Source of the DNA: Gemmataceae bacterium | GTDB taxonomy: Bacteria; Planctomycetota; Planctomycetia; Gemmatales; Gemmataceae | Length of the DNA stretch: 43,325 nt | Direction of reading: 5' to 3' | Assembly (NCBI GenBank): GCA_025055215.1 | Contig: JANWYO010000263.1 | Location: forward strand, 1 to 43,325 | In this document: positions 32,851-40,690 of the stretch, piece by piece | How the letters are laid out: each line of letters starts with the position of its first letter | How positions within the stretch are numbered: the first letter of the stretch is position 1 | Translations under genes and position numbers: made by a program | The notes under the pieces: generated by a model | Told to the model about the DNA's origin: nothing | The model's database searches: none | The model's input: only the letters and a program-made list of their open reading frames with translations

Positions 32851-35800
32851 ATGGCCCGTTTTTTCGTCGACCGTCCCATCTTTGCCTGGGTGTTGTCGAT
32901 CCTCATCACCATCGTCGGGTTGGTCTGCCTCTGGCGGCTACCCATTGCCCAATACCCGCCGATCGTGCCACCCAACATCCAGGTATCGTGCGTCTACCCC
33001 GGTGCCAGCGCCACGACCCTTGCCAACACCGTCGCCATGCCGATCGAGGAGCAGGTCAACGGTGTCGAGGGGATGATTTACATGTCCTCGACCTGTTCCA
33101 ACAACGGCTCCTACCAGCTGAACGTGACCTTCGAGGTGGGCACCGACGTGCACACCGCCTTGATGCTCGTGCAGACGCGCGTGCAGCTGGCGATGCCGCA
33201 GCTGCCCGATGTGGTGCAGCGGCAAGGCATCAACGTGGAGATGCAAAGCCCCAGCATCCTCCTGGCGGTCAGCCTCTACTCCGACCGCGACCCCAGCACG
33301 GGAACCTACCGCTACGACCCCCTCTTTCTCAGCAATTACGCCGAAATCTCCATCTACGACCGCCTGGCCCGCCTGCCGGGGGTGGCAGCCGTCAATTACC
33401 TCGGACAGCGCCAGTACAGCATGCGCGTCTGGCTCGATCCGCAGAAGTTGGCAGCCTTGAGTCTCACCGCCAGCGACGTGGTGCAGGCGATTCGCGAACA
33501 GAACGTGCAGGTGGCCTCCGGCAGCATCGGCCAAGAGCCGGTGCCGCCTGGCCAGGCCTTCCAGCTGACACTCAACACCCTGGGCCGGTTGACGACTCGG
33601 GAGGAATTCGGGGCCATCATCGTCAAAATCGGGGACGATGGCCGGCTGGTCCACCTCCGCGACGTCGCCCACATCGACCTCGGCGCTCAGAATTCCGACC
33701 TGATCGGCACCATCGACGGCCAACCGGCCGTGACCCTGGCCGTGTACGCCCTGCCGCAGGCCAACTCGCTCGCCGTGGCTGCCGAGGTGAAAAACCTCCT
33801 CCGGGAGTTGTCGCAGCATTTCCCACCCGGCTTGCGCTACTCGACCGCCTATGACACCACCCCCTTCATCCAGCATTCGATCGAAGACATTTTCTACACC
33901 CTCATCATCGCCGCCATCCTCGTCATCGTCGTGGTCCTGGTCTTCCTCCAGGATTGGCGGGCGATGCTCCTGCCGATGATCGACATTGCCGTGTCGCTCA
34001 TCGGCACCTTCGCCGTCATGGCCGCCCTCGGCTTCTCGCTGAATAACCTGTCGATGTTCGGCCTGGTGCTGGCCATTGGCATCGTGGTTGATGATGCGAT
34101 CGTCGTGGTGGAGAACATCGAGCGCTGGATGGGCAAGGGGCTGCCGGTGCGGGAAGCGACCGTCAAGGCGATGGAGGAGATCACCGGGCCGATCATCGGC
34201 ATCACGCTGGTGCTCAGTTCGGTGTTCCTTCCGGCGGCGCTCATCCCGGGGCTGACAGGGGAGTTTTTCCGCCAATTCGCCTTGACGATCGCCACCTCGA
34301 TGTTGATTTCAGCGACCAACGCCATGACCATGGCCCCGGCCCGGGCCGCCGCCTGGATCAAGCCGCACGGCGTAGGCCACGAACACGTCGAGCGCGAGGC
34401 CCTGCCGCGTGTCGGCTACATGGCCCTGCTAGGGGCGGTCTCGTTCGCGCTGCTGTCACCGCTGCTGGGCCACTTAACTCTGTCCGAGGCGGGACACGGC
34501 TCGCTCGTCTGGCTTGCTCGCCTGGCCTTGGCAGCCCCCGGGGCGGTCGCCGGCTGGTTCCTGGCCCGCCCGATCAACCGCGTCTTGGCCGGCTTCTTCA
34601 CACTCTTCAACCAGGCCTTCGATGCGTTTGCCCGCGGCTACACCCGGCTGGTCGGCATGTTGCTGCGGGTGAGTGTCGTCGTGCTCGTGGTCTATGGGGG
34701 GCTGCTGGTGCTGACCTACGTCGGTCTGACGACGGCGCCAACAGGCTTCATCCCCGTCCAAGACCAGGGTTACCTCCTGTGCGTGGTCGAGTTGCCCGAC
34801 GCCGCCTCCGTGCAGCGGACCGCCGCGGTGTTAGAGAAAATCAACCGCATCGCCCACCAGGTTCCCGGTGTCCGGCAGACGGTGGGCTGCGCCGGCTTCT
34901 CCGTGTTTTACCAATGCAACGCGCCCAACTGGGGTACCATGTTCATCGTCCTCGACGACTTCGTGCAGCGGAGGGAGCCCGAGCGGCAAGCCAACGCGAT
35001 CATTCAGACGCTGAATCAGCTGTGTTACCAGGAAATCCCCGAGGCCAAGGTCGCGGTCCTCAGCGCCCCGCCCGTGCCCGGCATTGGGCAGTCGTCCGGT
35101 TTTCAGTTGCAGATTCAAGACAGTGCCGGTTTCGGCTACGACGCCCTCGAGGAAGCTGCCGCGGGCCTTGTCGCCCAGGCGAATCAGCAGCCGGAGCTGC
35201 AAAACGTCTTCACCTCGTTCAAGGCCAACAGCCCGCAGTTGTGGGTCGAGATCGATCGGGAAAAGGCCCGGCAGATGGGCGTGGCCTTGAGCGACGTCTT
35301 TGAGACCCTCAACGTCAACATCGGGTCGTATTTCGTCAACCTGTTCAACAAGTTTGGCCGGGTCTGGCAGGTCAACGTCCAGGCTGACGGCCGGTTTCGC
35401 ACCGACCCGGAGCAACTCAGTCTTTTATACGTCCGCAATAACCGGGGGCAAAGCGTGCCGCTCGCTTCGCTGGTGACGGTGCGCAACGACTCGGGTCCCG
35501 TGTTCGTCATGCGCTACAACGACGAAGCGTCGGTGGCGGTGATCGGCGCGGCGGCGCCGGGGTATAGCTCCGGCCAGGCCATCGCCGTCATGGAAGACCT
35601 CTGCCACAAAAACCTCCCAGAGGGAATGCACTTCGAGTGGACGAGCATCAGCTACCAGGAGGTGAAAGCCAACCGACAGGGATTGTCGGTGGGCGGCGTG
35701 TTCGTCGGCATGACGATCCTGGTGTTTGCCTTTGCAGTGCTGCTGGTCTTCCTAGTGCTGGCGGCCCTGTACGAAAGCTGGGCCCTGCCGCTGGCCATCA

Positions 35801-36234
35801 TGTTGGTGGTCCCTATGTGCCTGCTCAGTGCCGTGGGCGGGTTGGTCTGGATCGCCGGCAAAGATGTCGACCTGTTCAGCCAGATCGGCTTTGTGGTGTT
35901 GGTGGGGTTAGCAGCCAAGAATGCGATCCTGATCGTGGCATACGCTGAGGAGCAGCAGGCGGCGGGGCTGTCGCGCCGCGAGGCGACGCTTCAGGCGTGT
36001 CTGTTGCGGTTGCGCCCGATCCTGATGACTTCCTTTGCCTTCATCCTGGGGGTCTATCCGCTGGTGGTGGCGGAAGGGGCCGGCTGGGAAATGCGGCGGT
36101 CGCTGGGGACGGCGGTCTTCAGCGGCATGATCGGCGTGACGGCCTTCGGCATCTTTCTCACTCCGGTGTTTTACGATGTCATCGTGGGGTTGCGGGACCG
36201 GCGGCGGCCGATGCCGCCGCCGGCATCAGCGTGA
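32851..36234 (+). CDS. RND multidrug efflux permease (HAE1/AcrB-like) with extra hydrophobic block
   Basis: A 1127-residue proton-driven inner-membrane pump. Proton-relay residues Asp414-Asp415 (GIVVDDAIVVVEN) and Lys1023 (AAKNAILIV) are present, as are FFVDRPIFAWVLSI at the N-terminus and the porter-domain repeats. It is about 80 residues longer than AcrB-type pumps. The excess lies at about residues 510-585, where AcrB has a short cytoplasmic linker; here it holds two hydrophobic stretches (YMALLGAVSFALLSPLLG and LARLALAAPGAVAGWFLA). GAGGACAGAGC precedes the ATG. The last 9 bases overlap the convergent small-protein gene. Confidence 0.95.
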   Translation: MARFFVDRPIFAWVLSILITIVGLVCLWRLPIAQYPPIVPPNIQVSCVYPGASATTLANTVAMPIEEQVNGVEGMIYMSSTCSNNGSYQLNVTFEVGTDVHTALMLVQTRVQLAMPQLPDVVQRQGINVEMQSPSILLAVSLYSDRDPSTGTYRYDPLFLSNYAEISIYDRLARLPGVAAVNYLGQRQYSMRVWLDPQKLAALSLTASDVVQAIREQNVQVASGSIGQEPVPPGQAFQLTLNTLGRLTTREEFGAIIVKIGDDGRLVHLRDVAHIDLGAQNSDLIGTIDGQPAVTLAVYALPQANSLAVAAEVKNLLRELSQHFPPGLRYSTAYDTTPFIQHSIEDIFYTLIIAAILVIVVVLVFLQDWRAMLLPMIDIAVSLIGTFAVMAALGFSLNNLSMFGLVLAIGIVVDDAIVVVENIERWMGKGLPVREATVKAMEEITGPIIGITLVLSSVFLPAALIPGLTGEFFRQFALTIATSMLISATNAMTMAPARAAAWIKPHGVGHEHVEREALPRVGYMALLGAVSFALLSPLLGHLTLSEAGHGSLVWLARLALAAPGAVAGWFLARPINRVLAGFFTLFNQAFDAFARGYTRLVGMLLRVSVVVLVVYGGLLVLTYVGLTTAPTGFIPVQDQGYLLCVVELPDAASVQRTAAVLEKINRIAHQVPGVRQTVGCAGFSVFYQCNAPNWGTMFIVLDDFVQRREPERQANAIIQTLNQLCYQEIPEAKVAVLSAPPVPGIGQSSGFQLQIQDSAGFGYDALEEAAAGLVAQANQQPELQNVFTSFKANSPQLWVEIDREKARQMGVALSDVFETLNVNIGSYFVNLFNKFGRVWQVNVQADGRFRTDPEQLSLLYVRNNRGQSVPLASLVTVRNDSGPVFVMRYNDEASVAVIGAAAPGYSSGQAIAVMEDLCHKNLPEGMHFEWTSISYQEVKANRQGLSVGGVFVGMTILVFAFAVLLVFLVLAALYESWALPLAIMLVVPMCLLSAVGGLVWIAGKDVDLFSQIGFVVLVGLAAKNAILIVAYAEEQQAAGLSRREATLQACLLRLRPILMTSFAFILGVYPLVVAEGAGWEMRRSLGTAVFSGMIGVTAFGIFLTPVFYDVIVGLRDRRRPMPPPASA

Positions 36235-36588
36235 CCCGCGGCAACCGGGCGGCAGCGGGCACCGATACCACGCCTCACACAGCCTGCCCAGCCGCAGCGG
36301 GCATGTCTTCGGGCAGTAGTCGTCCTCGCGGCCGCGGGGATTGGCTGGGACCGGGGGAAGGCACTTGGCGTCGTAGTCATCACCGCAGCCCCGGGGCATC
36401 GGCACGATGCGGGGCGGGCACTTGGCGTCGTAATCATCCGGGCACCAACATCGCCGCGCCTGCCAGGCAGAACGCAGCGGCGGCAGCGACCAACGGCCGC
36501 CATCGAACAGCGGGGGTGGCGTTTGAGCGCGGGCCGTCACCACGGCGAGCCCGACGCCGAGAAAAAGCCCCATCAGACGCTTCGCCAT
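36226..36588 (-). CDS. Small secreted Cys-rich repeat protein
   Basis: A 120-residue protein with signal peptide (MAKRLMGLFLGVGLAVVTARA) and GGAGCG before the ATG. The mature part holds ten cysteines and a 19-residue repeat: CPDDYDAKCPP..P.PRG, CGDDYDAKCLP..P.PRG and a degenerate REDDYCPKTCP. The repeat is also visible in DNA with a 57-bp offset. It is downstream of the outer-membrane factor by 31 bases and overlaps the pump gene tail to tail by 9 bases. Acid-Tyr-Cys repeats suggest metal binding or disulfide-linked envelope material; there is no recognised family. Confidence 0.75.
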   Translation of the reverse strand: MAKRLMGLFLGVGLAVVTARAQTPPPLFDGGRWSLPPLRSAWQARRCWCPDDYDAKCPPRIVPMPRGCGDDYDAKCLPPVPANPRGREDDYCPKTCPLRLGRLCEAWYRCPLPPGCRGSR

Positions 36589-36619
36589 GGCCTACGCTCC
36601 TGAATGCGGGAAGGAGACC

Positions 36620-38200
36620 TCAGCTTGGCTTTGTGTCGCCGGGTTGTTGCGGCAACGGCTGGGGCAAGGGCAGCTCCTCCCGGCGCGGGCTGGGGGCTGG
36701 TTCGGAGGGCATCGGCAGGCCGTCACAGCGCATCTGCCACCCTCCACCTAGTGCCCGGTAAATCTGGATCAACCCTTGGGCGACTTCTCCCTCGGCCTGG
36801 GCCAGGAGGTCTTGCCGCTGCACGAGCCGTTCCTGAATCAACGCCACCCGGTTGAAATCGACCAGACCGTTGCGATACTGAGTGATCGCTTCCCGGACTG
36901 CCCGCAACTCGGCGTCGGCCGCCTCGCGTAGCAGCCGGGCCTTGCGCTGCGCCCGCAGGAAATTGACGATGCCATCCTCGACCTCGGCATTGGCGGTCAG
37001 CACCGTGTTTTGGTACTTCGCCACCAGTTCCTGGAACCGGGCGTCCTCAGCCCGGACGAGGTTGAGGAGTCGGCCATAGTTGAAAAGGTTCCAGTTGAAC
37101 CCCGGGGCGAAGATGCCCCGAAACGCTTGGCTGGTGAACAGGTCGGCGAACTCCTGCGCCGACCAACCGAAGGAGCCGGTAATGGAAAGGTGCGGATAAA
37201 GCAAGGAGTCAGCCACGCCGATGCGGGCACACTGGGCGGCCAGCTGCCGCTCGACCCGGCGGACGTCGGGCCGGCGGCGGAGGAGATCGGCGGGAATGCC
37301 GAGGGCGACCTCCGGGGGAGCGGTTGGAATGGGGCGCTCGCCGAGGGAGGGGCGGAGTTCCTCGGGAGGGATGCCGAGGAGTACGCAAAGTCGGTTGTTC
37401 GCCTCGCGATGCAGGATTTCCAACTCCTCCACCCTTGACTCGGTGGTCGAGACGTCGCTTTGGGCTTGGTTGACGTCCACTTCGCTCGCTTGGCCACTCT
37501 TGAAGCGGGCCTGAGCGATCTTGAGCGATTCGCGCTGCAAGGCGACGTTTTGCCGGGCGTAGACCAGACGTTGCTGCAAGGTCCGCAGGGTCACATACTC
37601 CGAGGCAACGTCGGCAACGAGCGTGACTAAGACCTGGTCGTAGTCTTCGACCGAGGCATTCAACTCGGCGCGAGCCGCTTCGATGGTCCGGCGAAACCGG
37701 CCCCAGAAATCAAGTTCCCATGCCAGGCCGAAGCCGTAGTTCCACTGGTTGTAAAAAGCCTCGGCGATGAACTGGCGGTTGGCGACCTGGGTGCTGAGGG
37801 CGACGCGATTGTAGCTGCCGTTCATGAATTGTTCTTGGGGAAAGAGCCGGCCCGTGGCGATGCCGAGCAGGGCGCGACGTTCGAGGACGCGGTAGCCGGC
37901 CTCCTTCAAGGTCAGGTTCTGCTCATAGGCGGTGCGCACCAGGGCGTCGAGAACAGGGTCGTTGAAGACCTGCCACCAGTGGCTATCGTCGGTGGGGACG
38001 CTCCGGACGCGGACATCGTCGGCGTCGATCCAATGGTCGGCGACAGGGGCGGGAGGCCGGGCGTAGTTGGGGCCGACTTTGAATCCGTTGCGGACGTAAT
38101 CCCGGAGAGGCGTGCAGCCGGCCAGGACAGCCAAGGCGCCGGCGGTCAGGGTTAACCGCACGGCGTACCAAGTCCGGCGGCTTTTACTGTGTGCGGTCAT
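36620..38200 (-). CDS. Outer-membrane efflux factor (OprM/NodT family), lipoprotein
   Basis: A 526-residue TolC-like trimeric channel protein completing the tripartite efflux pump. Signal with lipobox VLAGC (Cys29) from the ATG at 38200. Family features are FKVGPNYARPPAPV, WWQVFNDPVLDALV, the first helical repeat LAWELDFWGRFRRTIEAARAEL, and the second-half LGIPADLLRRRPDVRRVERQLAAQCARIGVADSLLYPHLSITGSFGW. It faces the adaptor-pump pair from the opposite strand, so it is expressed separately. The small Cys-rich protein follows it. Confidence 0.94.
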   Translation of the reverse strand: MTAHSKSRRTWYAVRLTLTAGALAVLAGCTPLRDYVRNGFKVGPNYARPPAPVADHWIDADDVRVRSVPTDDSHWWQVFNDPVLDALVRTAYEQNLTLKEAGYRVLERRALLGIATGRLFPQEQFMNGSYNRVALSTQVANRQFIAEAFYNQWNYGFGLAWELDFWGRFRRTIEAARAELNASVEDYDQVLVTLVADVASEYVTLRTLQQRLVYARQNVALQRESLKIAQARFKSGQASEVDVNQAQSDVSTTESRVEELEILHREANNRLCVLLGIPPEELRPSLGERPIPTAPPEVALGIPADLLRRRPDVRRVERQLAAQCARIGVADSLLYPHLSITGSFGWSAQEFADLFTSQAFRGIFAPGFNWNLFNYGRLLNLVRAEDARFQELVAKYQNTVLTANAEVEDGIVNFLRAQRKARLLREAADAELRAVREAITQYRNGLVDFNRVALIQERLVQRQDLLAQAEGEVAQGLIQIYRALGGGWQMRCDGLPMPSEPAPSPRREELPLPQPLPQQPGDTKPS

Positions 38201-38897
38201 ACGGATACCTCGTCCAGGTGGGGTGCCTAAGCACCCTGGGGACAGCGAGTTTGTGTCCTTCAATTCGTGGCTTGGCCGCACGCGGGGCCGTGCCTGGTAG
38301 GCCTCACGTGGAGTCTCAGGTCACTCTTGACGCTCCCCGGGTTGACGCTTGGCGCCCGCCGCCGTCGCCCGCTGCCTTCTTCCCGTGCTGTCAACTACTG
38401 AACGAGCGAGGCCGCTTGAGTTCCCGAGAGCGCCATTGCCGGGGTGGCACGAGGAGCGAACGCCACCCCGCTGGTCGAGACTGCCAGCACCGTCTTTGTC
38501 CACGAACTCGTGGCCCGCCCATTCAAGGACGAGTCCCGGGCGTTTCCCTTGAGGTTATCGGCACGATCGGCAAAGGCGCTACATTCCAAAGGGTCGCTAC
38601 CTACGGAAAAAACTGTGAAGTTGGTGGTGGATTTTTGCGCCCGGGAAGCAGCCAAAAGGGGACGGAGGTGGCGGCGGCCGGATCGGCCCCGCCACGGCAT
38701 GCTCAAGTGCCCTGACTTTTCTGCCGATTTCAACTAGCGTGGTCCGCGATTCTGGGCAAACACGGCAGCCCAACTAGGCTGAAAGCCCGAATCCGACCGG
38801 GAGCATTAGGCAAAATGATCGGACGCACACCAATTGCGGGTCTCGGCAAAGCGATCAGCGCCGGCCGGTCCCGAAAACCTATTGGGGAGCACCATTG
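38201..38897. other. Non-coding stretch with small dyads
   Basis: No convincing gene in about 700 bases: the open frames on both strands are short, overlap each other and lack family patterns. Seen are GGTGC-CTAA-GCACC near 38220, CGGGGTGGC...GCCACCCCG (38440-38448 with 38462-38470), and CCACGA-AC-TCGTGG near 38501. It might hold the promoters of the divergent outer-membrane factor and lipoprotein genes; no consensus promoter was identified. A decayed gene or small RNA cannot be excluded. Confidence 0.5.
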
Positions 38898-39320
38898 ATG
38901 AACCTGACCAAAAAAGCGCTGTTTGTGCTGGCCGTGGCGAGCCTGGGCCTTTGGGGCTGTGCGAAGGGCGCCAACAACGGCGCGGCGCAGAACGAGCGGA
39001 TCAAGTCACTGGAGCAGCGGAATGCGCGCCTGGAGCAGGACTTCCGGGCCTTGGCCCAAACCCGGGACGAGCTGCGGAAGAAGCTGGCGTGGGCCGAAGA
39101 GCAACAGGCACGCCTGCGGCGGGAAGTGGACCAGCTCAAGTCGGTCGTCAAGGAGCGGGACGAGCTACGGCAGCAGCTGGAAGCGCGGATCAGCGAGCGG
39201 GACCACCTGCAAGCCCAATACGAACAGTTTCGGAGACAGTTGAAGGAGCTGCTCGGGCAGGCCGAAGCCGCGGTGACCAAGCCGGCGGCTACGTTGACGA
39301 GCTACCCCGGCTCGCTTTGA
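38898..39320 (+). CDS. Coiled-coil lipoprotein, unknown
   Basis: A 140-residue protein from the ATG at 38898 (GGGGAG 8 bases upstream; a TTG one codon earlier is less likely). Lipobox LGLWGC with Cys21. Residues about 33-120 form an uninterrupted heptad-like helix rich in Glu, Arg, Gln and Leu (IKSLEQRNARLEQDFRAL and on), then a short TKPAATLTSYPGSL tail. It resembles envelope-spacing or tethering lipoproteins in form only. It is followed by a bidirectional hairpin. Confidence 0.8.
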   Translation: MNLTKKALFVLAVASLGLWGCAKGANNGAAQNERIKSLEQRNARLEQDFRALAQTRDELRKKLAWAEEQQARLRREVDQLKSVVKERDELRQQLEARISERDHLQAQYEQFRRQLKELLGQAEAAVTKPAATLTSYPGSL

Positions 39321-39396
39321 GCCGGTCGCCCCCTGACGGAGGAACGGCATCCCGTTGCCGCGCCGGAGCGCGTAAGCGGGGGTCCAGGAGGAAGAG

Positions 39397-39429
39397 ACGG
39401 GGCAGAAGCGGCCTCCGCTTCCGCCCCGT
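39397..39429. terminator. Bidirectional terminator hairpin
   Basis: ACGGGGC-A-GAAGCGG, loop CCT, CCGCTTC-C-GCCCCGT: a 15-bp stem with one mismatch between the convergent lipoprotein and foldase genes, followed on plus by TCCTTGTTG. Flanking T runs are weak. Confidence 0.7.
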
Positions 39430-39447
39430 TCCTTGTTGCAGCGCTGC

Positions 39448-40614
39448 TCACGGGTCAGCGCTGGAGATTTCGATGGTCGCCTTCCGCTTGAGTTCGTTGA
39501 CGATCCGCTTGTACTCGCGGTCGGCGATCAGCCCCTGGAGTTTCTTGCGGATTTCCGCCTGCGTTTTCTCGTCCAACGGTCGCAGCCCTGCCACGTCGCG
39601 CTGCACCAGGCGAATGACGTGAAAGCCTGAGGGCAGCTCGATGATCGGCCCGACCTGACCATCGGCGAGCTGGAAGAGGATCGGCTCGGCTTCCGGGGGC
39701 TTGATCTCACCGCGGCGTTGGCCGATCCCTTGGCCGTTGTTGTACTTCGCCAGGCCGTCGTCGTATTGGGCTGCCAGCGCGGCGAAGTCTTCGCCTTTTT
39801 GTGCCCGGGCTGCCAGCTGTTCCGCCAGGGACCGGGCCGCTGCCCGGCTAGGGTGTCGGCTGGCATCGACAAAGATGTGCTGCCAGACCACCCGGTCCTC
39901 GACCTGAAATTCCCCCGGGTGTTCCTCGTAGTATTGCCGAATCTGTTCGTGGCCGATGCGCTCGATGATGGGGAAGATGCGGCTGCGCATGTATTCCATG
40001 GCCATGAAGCTGCGTTCGATCTGTCGGCGGACGCCTTCCAGGGTCAGTCCCTGCAGGCGGAGGACGGCCTTGAAGTCTTCATCGGTTTCGATGTTGATCC
40101 CCTGCTGGGCCGCCCGGGCCTTCATGGAGCGGACGGTCTTCTCGAACTCCTTGGCCGCCGCTTCCTTCAGCTTTTCCAGGTATTGGGGTTTGATTTTTTC
40201 GAGCTTGGCGAAGGCATCGGACAGGATCACCTCTCGTTCGATGATCCGCTCCAGCTCGCGGCGGAGGATTTCCTTCTGGACTTCGGAGCGGCGTGGCTCG
40301 GGGAGGTGGAGGGTTTCGGCCAGGTAATGATACGCCGCCTGCCGGACTTCTTCGTCGAGGATGGGTTGGCCATTCACCTGGGCGCGGATGCGGACGACGG
40401 TCTGGGCGTCGGCGGGGCCGCGGACTTGATGGATGCCGCTGTCGAGGGTGGAGCCGACGGTCGGTCGCGGCGAGGCCGGGGTTGGCGGGGCAGCTGCGGG
40501 CGGCTCGGTCGGCCGCCCCGCCGTCGGCGGGGCGGCCGACACCAGCGCCGGTCGCGCCGTGCAGCCGACGGCAATCGTGACTCCCACCACCCCCAATAGC
40601 CGCGGCCACCTCAT
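39448..40614 (-). CDS. Periplasmic peptidyl-prolyl isomerase/foldase lipoprotein (SurA/PpiC type)
   Basis: A 388-residue envelope foldase. Lipobox IAVGC (Cys18), then a Pro/Ala-rich linker (about 25-55). A SurA-N-like helical domain follows (VNGQPILDEEVRQAAYHYL to about residue 225). The parvulin domain is at about 235-335: VVWQHIFVD, then LAEQLAARAQKGEDFAALAAQYDDG, GQRRGEIKPPEAEPILFQLADGQVGPIIELPSGFHVIRLVQR. It helps fold or assemble outer-membrane proteins. Upstream on the same strand is mfd, 76 bases away; co-transcription is possible but not implied by function. Confidence 0.92.
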   Translation of the reverse strand: MRWPRLLGVVGVTIAVGCTARPALVSAAPPTAGRPTEPPAAAPPTPASPRPTVGSTLDSGIHQVRGPADAQTVVRIRAQVNGQPILDEEVRQAAYHYLAETLHLPEPRRSEVQKEILRRELERIIEREVILSDAFAKLEKIKPQYLEKLKEAAAKEFEKTVRSMKARAAQQGINIETDEDFKAVLRLQGLTLEGVRRQIERSFMAMEYMRSRIFPIIERIGHEQIRQYYEEHPGEFQVEDRVVWQHIFVDASRHPSRAAARSLAEQLAARAQKGEDFAALAAQYDDGLAKYNNGQGIGQRRGEIKPPEAEPILFQLADGQVGPIIELPSGFHVIRLVQRDVAGLRPLDEKTQAEIRKKLQGLIADREYKRIVNELKRKATIEISSADP

Positions 40615-40690
40615 CGCCCAGACCTCCGTGCCCTCCTTCCCGCTTGGGCCGAACGCCGCTCGCCGCCGGCGACCTGGCGCCGGCCGCGGA

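Noticed and set aside
32938-34275. 445-residue minus-strand frame across the RND pump
   Set aside because: Asp/His/Val-rich composition typical of antisense to high-GC genes; the pump frame is unambiguous.
38395-38733. 112- and 97-residue frames on opposite strands in the long gap
   Set aside because: They overlap each other, lack good Shine-Dalgarno sites and show no family pattern; left as non-coding.
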